Of a stretch of 64,000 bases of DNA, positions 47,961-61,400 are shown piece by piece. The position numbers were made by a program, and so were the translations under genes. The first letter of the stretch is position 1, and every line of letters starts with the position of its first letter. The stretch is from Wurfbainia villosa (Eukaryota > Streptophyta > Magnoliopsida > Zingiberales > Zingiberaceae): contig CM045990.1 of assembly GCA_025175895.1 (NCBI GenBank), forward strand, positions 1,612,001 through 1,676,000, read 5' to 3'. A model generated the notes under the pieces. It saw only the letters and a program-made list of their open reading frames with translations, searched no databases and had not been told where the DNA came from.

Positions 47961-48151
47961 TGCCCTTGCTTACTTTTGTTGGGTAATACCGTCAACTCTT
48001 ATTTTAATAATGATATCAATTTGTTTATTATATTATCTAATGTTATTATTTCTGTTATATCTTAATTTCATTCATATGTGAACTAACTGTATATTCGTAT
48101 TAATGTATTTTCTAGGAGTTTTTATTAATATAATTTATTGAAAACAGACAT

Positions 48152-51100
48152 AATGCAGCGTAAAAGGAGTTGGATGTATAAAAGAAATTTACCTGAACGT
48201 CGGGGTTTAACTGATGAATTTATGAGTGGGTTGAAAAAGTTTTTAAATTTTGCATCTAGTAATGTTGAGTTTATGGATGGTAATCAGATAAGGTGTCCGT
48301 GCAGAAAGTGTCACAATGGTAGATTTTTACCGTCTAACAAAGTTTCAAAGCATCTTTGTAAATTACTATAACTGGACATGTCATGGTGAACCATTTATAT
48401 CTGATGAGGATTATCATAGATACAACACACAAGTCTCTAGGGATCAAAGTTATTATAATCAATTAAATCCATATCAGAGGATGATATTTGATGTAACGGG
48501 TCCGAATTTGATTCCCCAATCATAAGGTGCAACTTCAAGTTGTCCTCCAACAGTTGAGCAAATGTTTACTAATGCATCACCCTTGGAAGAGGTACAAGTA
48601 ACAGATATCGATGAAAATATGAATAATGAAGCATATCTCAAATTTCAGGAGGTGTTGAGTGCTGCAGATGAACCATTATGGGCTGGTTGTGAGACTCACA
48701 CTAAACTATCGTTCACCACAAGACTGTTGAATGTCAAGGCAGAGCATAATGTGTCTGAAGATTGTTTTAATAATTTTGTTCAAGCTTTTAAAGAGGCATT
48801 GCCGCGTGATCATATACTGCCCAATGATTTTTACAGTATGAAAAAACTGATGAAAGAATTAGGTCTTCCAGTGGAAAGAATTGATGTGTGCAGAGATGGT
48901 TGTATGTTATATTGGGGAGATGATGCAGATGTAGATGTTTGTAAATTCTGTAATCAAGATAGGTACAAGAGCACTAGTAGGAGCCAACAACGACGTAAAT
49001 CATATAGTCAGTTGTTTTATTTGCCTTTAACTCCTAGGTTACAAAGGCTTTATGCATCAAAGACAACTGCTGAACACATGACTTGGCATGCAAATCATCG
49101 AACAGAAGAGGGACTAATGTGTCATCCATCAGATGCAGAGGTGTAGAAAAATTTTGATAGAACATATCCTGATTTTGCGAAGGAGACTCAAAATATTAGG
49201 TTAGGTCTCTGTGCTGACGGATTTGCTCCATTTGGTAAATCAGGAAGACACTATTCTTGTTGGTCAATTATATTAACTCTGTATAATCTTCCGCCTGGGA
49301 TGTGCATGAAAACACCGTATATGTTTTTAACATTGGTTGTGCCTGGCTCGAAAAATCCGAAGAAGTTAATAGATGTTTATATGCAACCATTGATTGCCGA
49401 GCTAAAACAACTATGGGATGAAGGTTTTTCTACATACGACGTTCATACTAATCAGATGTTTGTAATGAAGGTTTCTCTTCTTTGGACTATAAATGACTTT
49501 CCGGCTTATGGTATGCTATCAGGTTGGAGTACTGCAGGGATCTTAGGATGCCCAATATGTATGGAGAGATCAAAGTCGATTAGATTGAAACATGGTAAGA
49601 AGCCGAGTTATTTTGATTGTCATAGATAATTTTTACCACTAAATCATAATTTCAAAAGGATTAAAGATGAATTCACTAGGAATCGAATTGAAAGAACACC
49701 TCCGCCATTGAGATTAACAGATCAAGATATTTTGTACAGAGTGCTTCACTTTCCATCTGTTATTGAAGAGACACATGGTACAACTTATGAATATGGAAGC
49801 AAACATAAATGGACTAAACGAAGTATATTTTGGGAGTTACCGTATTGATTTAGTAATTTGATTCATCATAATCTCGATGTAATGCATATTGAGAAGAATA
49901 TTTTTGATAATCTGATAAATACAGTGATGGATATCACCGGAAAAACAAAAGATAATCTGAATGCAAGAAAAGATATGCGACTCATTTGTAAACGACCCAC
50001 CCTTGATGTTGATGAAAATAGTAGGGGACCAAAACCAAAGGCAGTTTATACATTGAATAAGGAACAGAGACGTGTTGTTTGTGAATGGTTGAAATCATTG
50101 AGATTTCCTGATGGGTATGTATCTAATCTTGGGAGATGTGTCGATATGAAGGAATGCAAATTGATGGGTTTGAAAAGTCACGATTGTCATATATTCATGG
50201 AAAGACTAATTCCTATTGCTTTTAAAGAACTCTTACCAAATTTTGTATGGGGTGTCATTACAGAGTTAAGTAATTTTCTTCATGATATTTGCTCAACAGT
50301 TTTGGGATATTCACACATGGAGAAGTTAGAGAGAGACATTCCAATCATTTTGTGTAATTTAGAAAGGATTTTTCCACCAGTATTTTTTGATTCAATGGAA
50401 CATATTTTGGTTCACTTGTCATATGAGGCCAAAGTTGGAGGACCAGTTCATTTTCGATGGATGTATCCTTTTGAAAGGTATAATTTGCATATTCTATACT
50501 TCGTTATTATTGCATAAAAAATTATAACTTTTTTATATATTCATTTATAATACAATTTGTTATATTACAATCAGATTCTTATATCATTTGAAGAAAAAAG
50601 TGAAAAATAAGGCACATGTTGAAGCCTCTATTGTTAATGCATATATTGTGGAGGAAGTAACAACTTTTGCATCATATTATTTTGAGCCTCACGTTCAGAC
50701 CAAAAGACGGAAATCGGGAAGGAATGATGAAGGTCCTGTCGATCCCAATTTGAATTCATTCTCAATTTTTAATTATCTTGGTCGACCAAGTGGACCATGT
50801 AAGCAAAGATACTTAACTGATCAAGAATGGCGGGCAGCCCAGACATATGTTTTACTTAATTTTCCAGAAGTATCGCCATATTTCGAGTTAGTATATATTT
50901 CCTATTTCTTCGTTAAGTGTTAATTTTTTTAATGTTATAATTCAATTTTTTATTATAGGATTTTCCAAAACTTATATTCTGAAATCCCGACACGTGAGTT
51001 TGATCACTTCTGCGATCAAGAATTTGCACCATGGTTCAAATCATATGTAAGCAATTTTAATTACCTCATTTTTGTTTACACATATCTTAGCTTTTAAATA

Positions 51101-51826
51101 AATAACATTTTCATTTGAGTCTAGGTTTATGCTAATCAAACTCACGTTCAGCAAGAATTGCTAATCCATCTGTCATGGGGTCCAAAAGCAATGGTACGCA
51201 CTTGGCCAGCATATTTCATAAACGGATATAATTTTCATACTCAAGAATATGGAAATGGGAAGAGTACAATGAATAGTGGAGTATGTGTTCAGTCATCCAA
51301 TGATGGAGGTGCAAGCAATGAATTTTATGATTTGCTGGATGAAATTATAGAGATTGAATATCCTGGTCCAGAAATGCGAGTTATCTTATTTATGTGTCGC
51401 TGGTTTGACCCCGTCAGAGGGATGAAGGTGCATCCACGGTATAATTTGGTTGAAATAAATCATAAAAGATTGTATAAGAGATATGAACCATTTATTTTGG
51501 CATAACAAACGATTCAAGTTTTGTATGCTTCATATCCTAGTTTGAAACGTGACAAAAATGATTGGTGGGCTGTTTGTAAAACAAAAGCACGGAAAAAAAT
51601 TGAAGAACACTGGCAAGACATTGCATATCAACAAGACAAAGTTACAAATATATTTCATACCGAGGAATATATTATTCCAACGTTACGAGATCCCAGCGGA
51701 GTAGTGATAAACGTGGATGCAACTGAAATTGATGATGATGAGGAGGAGGAGGAGGGGGAGGACGAGGACGAGGACGAGGACACCGATGAGGATGAGGATA
51801 ATGATAATGAGGACTTTGAATTTTGA
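48152..51826 (+). pseudogene. TNP2/TNPD-type CACTA transposase, broken by stops
   Basis: This is the main CACTA transposase, which cuts at the element ends. The N-terminal transposase-associated domain (SWMYKR, CPCRKCHN) is followed by a frameshift near 48355. The Transposase_21 region carries DGCMLYWGDD, LRLGLCADGFAPFG-type sequence near 49205 and the signature NLDVMHIEKNIFDNLI near 49870. A DUF4218-like region follows (LSNFLHDICSTVLG, 50260) and a DUF4216-like region (MCRWFDPVRGMKVHPRY, 51390), then a natural acidic tail to 51826. Introns with normal borders lie at about 50479-50574, 50889-50959 and 51049-51124. All in one frame, stops interrupt it at 48523, 49144, 49627, 49846 and 51503. 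Most fall where a Trp or Gln codon is expected from context. Without them the exons would be continuous, so decay is moderate. Confidence 0.92.
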
Positions 51827-52026
51827 CGTCTAGGGTAAGTTTTTTTATAAATAATTTTAGTTTTAATCTATAAATTTATAAAAATTCTTAGCTCAATTAT
51901 TTGTTTATATACTATCTCATTGTTAAATTCATATATTTTGTCTATGTATGTTGTGTATTTTTTGTTCTTATAGGTTATCAGAGGTGACATCATCGTAGAT
52001 TCTCGCACTCTCTCAGATCTTCATTA

Positions 52027-53594
52027 TGAATATTGTAAGTTTTTCATGTTCTTCATTAAGCATCAAAGTTTTATTTGCTTTATTCTAATTTTGATTTTGG
52101 TTGATAGTTTCGACGTTGTGGCCATAGACGAGTTACTAAGATTAGTATCGCCAAACTGATTCACCGCCACAAGATGATACCTACATGCCCCCCTGATCAG
52201 GCTAGACCTTCACATGACCAGTCGCCAGTACCATCTCATTCATCGGCAGGGCCTTCCCATTCAAATTCACCTGTACCCGCCAGACACTCATCTACTGAGA
52301 ATATTGAAAGTCGACCGTATATATTTTCAATTGGAGATTCGTAAGTAATATAAATATTATAATTTTTCAACTATCTTAATTATTTATCCTATTTTTTTTC
52401 ACTTTATCATAGGTTTGAAAATTCTATAACTGTTATTCGCGAGATCAATAAAATCGTAAATAACTATTGGAGAGGAGACTCATTGTCATACTCAAGTACG
52501 CCAGGATCTACAAAAGAACTATGGTGGTGCGAGTTTAAGGTATAATTGATTCATTTTATATATTAAATAAGTGATTATATAATCAATTTTTTTTTCATTT
52601 CAGCGGAAATTTATTTGGGACCCTTCTCAAGAATTGGAAATTAAAAGAATTTTTAAAAAAAATGTGGCGATCATATTCGACATGTATTGAATCATACTAA
52701 GAGTACTGGAAAAAAATCAGCCTGTGTCACGTCGGAAAATTGGAGTAAAATCTCCAATTTTTGGCAAACTGATGAGAGCAAAAAAAAGGAGTCAACAGAA
52801 TAAAATAAATCAAGCATGTAATTCTGAAGACTTATCTGCAACATATGCGGGAGGATCTATAAATATCAAGGAACATTCACGTAGATTGATAATTTTTTAA
52901 TTTACAATTAGTTTTTTAATTTATTTCAGATTATTATTTTATTTCTAACATTCTTATTTTTAGTCTAATGAATTGAGAAAGGAGCCGGAATTTATAGATA
53001 CTTTCATTTGCACTTTCCAAAAAAAAGATAAGACTTGGAGTGGAGATAGAGCTAGAGAAATTAAGGTTTGAATTAACCTTTAAACTTACTTTGTAACTTT
53101 AATTCTGTTAGTTATGTATATGCTCTGATTAAAATTTTAATTTTGTATAGGAGAGATATGATCAGTTATCCTTATCACAAAGAATTTCAGGAGATAACGG
53201 TGATAATGAGGGATCTGAGCCATCTGTTAGTAATAATTTGGATTTATGGCTTGAGGCGAGTGGAGGAGCAAAAGGGGGAAGGATATTAGGTATGGGTTCT
53301 ATGAGCAGAATTCATAATGTTCCTCGTAGATCTCTTTCTTCTACTCCACCAGCAGTAACGGCACAGATACATAACTTAACTGAGGAGGTTAGCAATTTGA
53401 AGGGCATAATATTTGAAAGAGATCAGCAAATTCTAGAAATACAACAACAAAACTCACAAAGGGATCAAGAAATGATATAAATGCGACGACAACAAGCTTT
53501 TCTTATGCGACAGTTTCAACAATTTAGTTCCGGTCCAAGTCAGATTTCTCCTGATAATGAGGATGATGGTGGCGACGATGATGATATTGTATGA
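52027..53594 (+). pseudogene. Transposase_24 (Ptta/En/Spm)-type second gene of CACTA-2
   Basis: Exon-like blocks at about 52027-52036, 52110-52340, 52413-52540, 52600-52900, 52963-53067 and 53150-53594 have plausible splice borders. Read across them the protein has a Pro/Ser/His-rich start, then 'LWWCEFK', 'RKFIWDPSQELEIKRIFKK', 'SENWSKISNFWQ', 'TYAGGSINIKEH', 'FIDTFICTFQKKDKTWSGD' and 'LWLEASGGAKGGRILGMGS', followed by a coiled coil and an acidic end. This order is typical of the plant family Transposase_24. A homopolymer shift near 52660 and a TAA at 53478 break the frame. A donor just after the transposase stop (51836) suggests the two genes shared a transcript with alternative splicing, as in En/Spm. 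The homologous gene is in CACTA-1. Confidence 0.8.
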
Positions 53595-54169
53595 ATGTTT
53601 GTAATTAGTATTTTTAAAATTTGTTTGTTTATTGAGTTTGTTAATCCTTCATTTTTTTATTTTTGATTAGTACTTTTTATTTTGCTTTAAACAGGATTGA
53701 TGAAGTCAAGAATGATGCGGGTTGAAAATGCACATGTGAGTAAGTCTTTGCATATTTATTTTTGTGTTCGTAGATAATTTTTTTTTAATGTATGATACTT
53801 TTTATTTGTTTATTTTCTAATGCAGGTAGAAGAATGACGGTCGTTGATTAGTAGATGATCTTTTATTTTTTCTTTCGCACGTGTTGAGATATTTTGAGTG
53901 GAGATTGTCATTTGGATATCAGAACTATGTAGATGTTTGGAATGTTGTAGGATATATTGTAACTTTGTTGTTTGTTGTTTGGAATGTTGTATTTAACTTA
54001 TTGTGTTAGTTTGTATTTATTTGGATATGAAATATTTTTGGATATTATTGAATGTTATTTTTGTTTTGTAGATTTTGTTGTATTGAATGTGTGTGTTTTG
54101 TTTGTATTAAACAGGTTGTGTGAAATTTGTATATATGATAAAATATCGAAACGAATAGAATCTGTTAAA

Positions 54170-54310
54170 AAAATTTTAATTTTGCGACGAATTCAGAGTT
54201 TTCGTTACTAATTTTGCGACGAAATACAAATTCGTCGCTAAATTCGTCGCAAAATTCGTTGCAGAATTCGTCGTAGAAGTCACAGAATTTACGAAGAGCT
54301 TATTTTCGTG
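54170..54310 (+). repeat. CACTA-2 right subterminal repeats
   Basis: The stretch holds several 'ttcgtcgc' and 'gcgacgaa' motifs before the decayed terminus near 54310. One more copy just beyond (54317-54333) makes the exact end uncertain. Confidence 0.7.
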
Positions 54311-54333
54311 GGTAAATTCGTCGCTAATTTGAT

Positions 54334-54930
54334 CATAATTTATAAAACAAATAAATGAATTATACTACATCTTTATGGATAAAATAATTTAACTTACAGT
54401 GAATTGGGTTGTGAAACACTTGAGCAAAGGTTTTTATGTTTCACTAATGACCTTTGATTTTAATTGCAATGATATTGTCATACCAATTGACTCAATTTAA
54501 GAAATCATATAATTATACAGTGCATCATACCAATTATACTTAACTCATTTGTCAAAATCACCTATACAATCTATTAGCAATAACATAGGTAATCTAGGAA
54601 TAATACTAGTAGTAGAAAAAAAACATGCAAAAAATGCAAAATAAATATATGACAATGCAATTTGTGAACTATCGAATTTTTTGGACATCTTGAACTCCTA
54701 TTGAGTTTCTCCATATCCTTAATTGTATAACCATAATCTTTGAAATGATACAAATAAAGTTGACTAGAGGCAGCATTTATAAGCATAGGAATTGCCTCTT
54801 AGGTAGACTGAGAATGAGCGTCACATCACTCTTTGTAAAGTTCAATTTAGACCACGGAACATGAAATATTTATCCTCAAAGTTCTGGTTATCAAATATAT
54901 TTCTTTTACATGGGTGCTATATTGAAAAAC
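54334..54930. other. AT-rich flank, possible exon remnant of the broken minus-strand gene
   Basis: Around 54395-54440 on the minus strand a short open stretch ends in a donor-like 'actgtaagt'. This is the only hint of coding here. The 70-codon minus frame at 54574-54786 resembles nothing known. Confidence 0.3.
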
Positions 54931-54941
54931 ACAACAACAAT

Positions 54942-55180
54942 TTTATAAAAGGTTGGAACCATCAACCTAGCAGTCCCCATCGATCTGTCCCACGATTATT
55001 GTGAGGGAGGTAAATCGTAGAGGACCTTTGATCTTGACGCGATTGGCTAGGACGGAGGAGGGGTATTTGAGCCTAGAGAGGAGTTTTAGGCCTTCCTCCA
55101 AAATTGATCAGTGCTCATTTCTCAAGTGTCACTCTACCCTAACCAACATGTCATTCGCATGGAGACAAAAAAAAAAAAAT
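54942..55180 (+). mobile_element. SINE-like retroposon with poly(A) tail
   Basis: A 239-bp segment ends in a run of 13 A followed by T and is flanked by the 11-bp direct repeat acaacaacaat (54931-54941 and 55181-55191). Its body contains 'ggttggaacc' near the start, which resembles a polymerase III B box, but no A box is visible upstream, so the 5' end may be truncated. It has no coding capacity. Confidence 0.65.
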
Positions 55181-55191
55181 ACAACAACAAT

Positions 55192-56108
55192 GACATGATG
55201 CTCGTTGGTTCAATAAAGCACCATCAAGGGTTTTGATATTAAAATAGCCTCACAGGCATAGTGCTTGATTCTTTAAAGATGTTCCATCATTATTATTGAG
55301 ATCAATAGAATAAAACCATGATGGTACTACTTTAGTAATTACAGATCCAACAGTGGTTCTGAGTTAAATAAATGCAATTAATAGAAGGAACTTACTGTTA
55401 TCAGCAGATTGAGGAAAACATTAAACTCTAACTATATAAACGGCTTGGTGAAATTTAAAAAATGATAAACTATTTCACATTTGATTGTTATTGAAAAACA
55501 TTGGACAAACAATTAAACGTACTGAAACCAAATAGGTTAAGCAATATTCAACACTTACAATCGATGAAAATTCAACACGTAATAAAGAGCATCAAAATGA
55601 AAGCTCGAAAGGGAAGACAAAGGCACAAGAGCTAGGAGTGTTCTTGACCTAAGAAGAAGAGAGATAGAGTTTTAAAGTTAACAAATCTAGTGGATTTTTG
55701 GCTTGGATTTAACAACTCCAATGTGTTGGGTCCAATGAATCAGAAGACTATGGTGTTGATCTTGGAAGTTTCGAACTAATGTGGTATTGATTTCAAAGAT
55801 CAACACCAATATGATAGAACTGAAATAACAATACAGCAAGGTGAATGTCATTATTTAATAATTAAGCTGATAGTAAATATAAATAGAACATGAACAAATA
55901 GAGTAAATACAAATATAGTAACATAAATAAAAAATAGAGTTAAGCAGTGGAAAAATAAAGTGACAAAGTATTTAACATGGTTTGGTTTACCTCCTAGGTT
56001 AATACTCCATGGACTTTGATTCATCATATGAATCAATCGAAATAACAATCACTATACTTTCTCCTTTCTAAAAGATATAGAAGTGGAGAAATCTCTTACC
56101 AAAGATAT
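55192..56108. other. Unrecognised AT-rich sequence
   Basis: No reading frame, terminal repeat or RNA gene is supported. A phrase near 55970 ('gtatttaacatggtttggt') resembles sequence common in dispersed plant repeats, but no boundaries could be found. Confidence 0.4.
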
Positions 56109-56114
56109 ACAAGT

Positions 56115-57867
56115 TGTTGGGATGTATACTGAAAGCCTAATCTTTGTATGGACATCTTCATTTTGAAATAAAAATCACATGATCATTGTTTGCATTTTAT
56201 ATTTATTATATGTGTGCATCTTGTCTAATACTTTACATTGTAGATAACATGGTGTGTAGTGTCACACAGAGGATCATGTTATCAGTTCCTTGTAGAGTAT
56301 AAGTAGAGGCTCACAACCAAGATGATTTTGGACAAACCATTGGTATGGTTATAGTATAATTTGGTATTGGTTTATTTTGATCATAGAATTACACTAGTAC
56401 ACTTTGTGTGTATTGAGCAGGACCGACTTAGAGGTGATTCAATTTATTGCTGACTACATAATTGAATCGGACCTCGGATATTATGGTGTACATGCTCTTA
56501 ATTCCGATATAATAACAGGCACATGTACTTAATATTTATTTCTTTGATTTATCAATGGGTGAGATTTATGGGTTGAATCAATAGACTCGGTAAGTTGGGA
56601 AATGATATTATTTACATGGTGTGTCGTTGATTATAGGAGGAAACCGTGTCTTATGTATTAGGATAATGATGTCCCCTTGAGGAGATCATCATGTAAACCC
56701 TGCAGGTGGACTTGGTCCAACATGATGATAAGGTTGAGTGGTACTACTCATGGAGTTAGATATTAATTAATTAATTATCAGTAAATTAATTAATTAACGG
56801 ACATTCGATATCTTAAACACTGGGAGATATTTGTACAATTAATATATGAAGCCCATATTTAATTATGGGAGTTGGTGAGGTAGATCAATGATAATCCTCT
56901 AGTGAAATGGATTATCATTAATGGATCGGATTTTATATGGGCCGGATCCATTAGGTGGCTAAGATTCAACTCCTCCTCATGGTCCCTATTGTAGCTTATT
57001 AAAACCCTCAAGAAGCCTAGATCCAATGGACACGATTAAAAGAAGGCTTGGGTGAAATCTATAAATAGGTTCCAAGGCTTGGGTGAAAATATCTTTTGGA
57101 GAGTTTTTTTCAAGGCTTGGGCGGCAAGGGTTTTTTGGGTGCTAGGGTTTGAAGTTTCAAGGGTTGGGCGGCAAGCTTTGCCTCTCCCTTAGGGCCAACA
57201 ATAACACCACAAAGGATTAGGGTTTCATCTTCTCCTTTGCTCTTGGCCGGTTCCTCCTTCTCCTCTCCTAGGGCAGCACCTTCTTCCCTCAAGTTTTGGC
57301 CGGCGACAACAAGAGTTCATCTTTTGGCCAACGCCCACATCTCCTCTCCCTCTCCTAGAGCCAGCAGCAACCTCTCTTAGTGATTGTGTGGTCGGCACAA
57401 GCAAGGAGGAGAAAGGAGCTTGTTCTTCCCTTGTTCGGAGAGAGCAAGGATGGGAAGACACGATCTAGCAGGCTTCAACTCTTGGAGAATCGTTGCCCAC
57501 ACAACGTCCAAGAGGAGGATAGGTCATACGATAGAAGTTCAAGAGGTAAACAAGAGGTATAATCTTGTTTGTTTTGATTTAGTTCTTTTGTATCATACAT
57601 GTGGTTTATTTATTTGGACCCCGATGATAAACACAAAAACCAGCGATCCGTACATCATCTATTCTGTGGCTAATCGAGGACAAGAGTTAGGTTGCTCGAA
57701 CAATAAGTTTGTTCAAGCGACCACTCAAATCGAATAGCACAATGATGGATCAATTGCTTGGGTAATCCATTTTCGTCCGGATTAATTTTTTTTAATCCGG
57801 GGACGCGATATAGGATCGCCATGCACAAGCGACCGAGGCGAAGCGAGAAGCGAAGATTCAACCTTCA
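56115..57867 (+). repeat. Solo LTR (family starting TGTTGGGATGTATAC)
   Basis: It starts TGTTGGGATGTATACTGAAAG and ends 'gattcaaccttca'. The 6-bp repeat acaagt flanks it (56109-56114 and 57868-57873). A TATA box 'tataaatag' is at about 57060, followed by a GC-richer transcribed part with short frames that I do not call genes. No tRNA primer site follows the right end, so no internal domain is present. Confidence 0.65.
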
Positions 57868-57873
57868 ACAAGT

Positions 57874-58486
57874 ATGGTGCAGTAAGTGTAAAAATAACAA
57901 GACAATAAATATTTATACCAAACTTGTAGTGTTGCTTGAAAAGGGAAGAAGTAGAACTTCCTTTATAGATCACTTGATTGATGACTTAGTTGATCGCTTA
58001 GTTCATGTTGAAGCTACTACAAGTTCTTCTATTTTATAGATCTATTTTGGGTGCTTGGAAGCCCTTTTGAGCACCCCAGCATGACCTTGATTCTATCCGA
58101 CTCCTTTGGCTCATATCCAACTCCGCTTACCCATATGCTGACATAGTAGAACCCTATTAGGATTTGATTGGTCTGATTAAGTTAGTTTTATCTAACTTCA
58201 ATCACCTGAAAGTTAAATTGGCAGAACATCATGGATCCATGATCCATGTTCCAAAGATAAGATTTTGTCATGTCATTTTGCATCTTGACCTAATTTGGAT
58301 CTTGACTATGGTCCCCAGGATTCCATCCAATCATTTGGACCTCTGGACACCTCGATCTGATAAGGGTACTTGGATCCTTTTGATCTGGTTGACCTGATCC
58401 AAATTGTGTCCTTGAATTTTTGCATCACAAAGTTAGTAACAAAGTATATCTATGTAGCAATTCAATTGTCTCACCCTTGACTTTAG
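57874..58486. other. Unassigned sequence between solo LTR and virus fragment
   Basis: No open frame of note or known repeat is recognised. It may include the left junction of the viral insertion, but I cannot place the boundary. Confidence 0.4.
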
Positions 58487-61400
58487 TCACGATGGCTCAA
58501 AGTCTACCCATGCTCATCAATTGTGACAATCTCTCACTATCTTCTAAAGAAGAAGATCTCTCTTAATCTTACCTTACCTGGGACCTCCATGACTTATCTT
58601 GCATTGACCTACACCGACGTAAGAGACAAAGCGGAGTACATCGAGAACCTATTGGGGGAAATCAAAAAGCTCGTCTGGATCCAGTGGAGGATGAGCTATC
58701 CAATGGAATATGAAACACTCCTCAACACCGCAGAAGGCAGAGAAGGTACCCAAAATATTCTATCTCAGATGAGGAGGGTCTTTTCCTCGGAAGATCCATC
58801 ACAAGGCTCTACAACAATCCAAGACGCTGCTTATAAAGACTTTGAAAGATTGTCCTGTGACAATGTGAAGGACCTGATCAAGTACATGAACGACTACATG
58901 CGCTTGGCAACTAAGACAGGGAGATTATACACAAGTCCCGAGCTATCGGAAAAACTATGGATGAAGATGCCAGGAGACCTTGGCAACAGAATTAAGGCTG
59001 CATTCGACAGCAAGTTTCCCGACCTTACAGTAGGAGTATTTCCCAGAATCCTCTTCTCCTACAAATATCTAGAACAAGAGTGCAAGGATGCAGCATTCCA
59101 GAGGTCGCTGAAAAATCTTTCCTTTTGCAGCCAGATCCCAATACCTGGCTATTATCAGAATGATAGGAAAAGGCTCGGGGTAAGGCGCTCGCGTACATAC
59201 AAAGGGAAGCCCCATGATTCCCATGCACGAATTGAGAAGAGGAAGCATCTGATCAGAAATAAGAAATGCAGGTGCTACCTTTGTGACCAAAAGGGCCATT
59301 TTGCAAGAGAATGCCCCAGTGACAACCGCAACATTAAAAGGGTTGCCCTCTTTGAACAGCTGCAACTTCCTGACGACTGTGACATCTTGTCAGTACAGGA
59401 AGGAGAAGATCAAAGCGATGCTATTTTTAGCATCTCGGAAGGAGAAGACGACGAAGATATTCACAGGTCTATACAGACCATCCGACTAGACGAGTCCCTC
59501 TTCATGCTAGGGCAAATACACGGAGGGTACCGACCGCAGATTCGAGTATCTGAAGAAAAACTAAAATGTGAGCACATTTGGAAGGTCAACCAAGTAATTC
59601 CCTGGCCCCAGTCCAGTACCTGCACATGCTGCAAGAGGCAGACCCTCCAACGGGCGAGAATACACTGTGAACAGTGCCTTACCACCGCCTGCAATTTATG
59701 CGGCCCATATTACTTCAACAAACAGGTACCTGTGGCACCAGCACCCTCGGCTCAATTCTTCCCAAACGAGCTAATTGAGCAGCAAAACTATTACATTGCC
59801 TGGTGCATTGGTGAAATCGACAGACTCAAGAAAGAAGTCGAATTCTACAAGGATATGATAATGGAAAAGGACCTAACTCGAGATTTCCAGAATCTCGGAC
59901 TGAATCGGGAGGAGGGGAATGAGGAGGATGAGATGACCAACGTCCTCATCAATGTCGTAGGGACCCAGAAAGAAGAAGAGGCACAAAGGATGAAGAGCCC
60001 AAGGTTGGTCAAGAACATGTTGTACAACCTTAAGGTTGAGATTGAGATACCAGGAGTCCCTAGGTTACCCCTCAAAGCAATTCTGGACACCGACGCAACC
60101 ACATGTTGCGTAGATCTGAGGTCAGTACCCAAAACAGCTCTGGAAGAAATGGCATATGAAGTGCATTTCGGCGGCATCAACTCCAGACAAACGGCAAAAA
60201 TGAAGTTAAAGCCAGGAAAAATGTTGATAGAAACCAACACCTTTCGCATTCCATACACCTATAGCTTCCCCATGATGCTGGGGGACGATATTCAGATGAT
60301 CATCGGAGCAAACTTCATCAGGGCGATGCAAGGTGGTATTCGGATAGAAGGTAACATAGTCACAATTTACAAAAATGTTACTACTATTCATACATTCCCT
60401 ACAGCTAATGCCGCGGCGGCCATAGAAGAGCTCGATCTGGAGGAAGAGGAATACCTCTAGATAAAGGAAATGGTATACTACTCAGTCGAACCCGCCGGCC
60501 TCAATTAATTTGGTCCCCTGATCAGAGAACTCAAGGAACAGGGATACATTGGGGATAACCCCCTTCAGCATTGGGCTAAAAACAAAATCACATGCAGGCT
60601 GGATATCAAAAATCCAGACTTTACCATCGAAGACAGGCCTCTGAAGCAACTCACTCCAACCCAAAAGGCGGCCTTCTCCAAACATGTGAAAGCCCTATTG
60701 GAAATAGGGGTAATCAGACCTGGCACCGGCCGACATAGGACAACGACCATTATTGTGAACTCAGGAACCATCATTGATTCCAGAACAGGGAAGGAAACAA
60801 AGGGGAAAGAGAGAATGGTCTTTAATTTCAAAAGGCTGAATGATTTAACAAACAAAGACTAGTACAGTCAACCGAGCATCAACATCATACTCAGAAAGGT
60901 CAGTAATAGCAAAATTTACTCAAAGTTTGACCTAAAGAGTGAGTTTCATCATGTAGCAATGCATCCCGAGTCCGTGGAATGGACCGCATTCTGGGTCCCG
61001 GATGGCCTCTATGAGTGGCTAGCCATGCCCTTTGGGCTCAAGAATGCGCCTGTCATCTTCCAGAGAAAGATGGATGGCTGTTTCAAAGGAACGAGCGACT
61101 TTATAGCAGTCTACATAGACGATATCTTAGTATTTTCAGAGGATAAAACAGCCCATGCAAAGCACCTGAAGATAATGTTGGACATATGTCGGAGGAATGG
61201 GTTGGTCCTTAGCCCAACAAAGATGAAAATCGCAGTCCCAGAAATTGAGTTCCTAGGAGCAATCTTGGGAAATCAGAAAATCCGGCTACAACCACACATA
61301 ATCTCTAAAATTGCAGATTTCGAAAAAAAAGAACTTCTCAACAAAAAGGGACTCAGATCCTGGCTAGGACTTCTTAACTACGCCCGGAGTTATATTCCCA

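Larger units (their letters stand above)
42650..54310 (+). mobile_element. CACTA-2: near-complete CACTA (En/Spm) transposon
   Basis: The left end reads CACTAAAAAAATC, close to the usual CACTACAAAAA. The right end is decayed: 'agcttattttcgtg' at about 54310 resembles 'agctttttttgtagtg' of CACTA-1. Inside are subterminal 'ttcgtcgc' repeats at both ends, a large tandem array, a GC-rich block, a TNP2-type transposase pseudogene and a second gene of the Transposase_24 type. A 3-bp target duplication cannot be confirmed because the right edge is uncertain by about 20 bp. Confidence 0.88.

Noticed and set aside
57868..57900. Sequence after the solo LTR resembling a primer site ('agtatggtgcag')
   Set aside because: It does not match TGGTATCAGAGC or another tRNA end, and a 6-bp flanking repeat supports a solo LTR instead.
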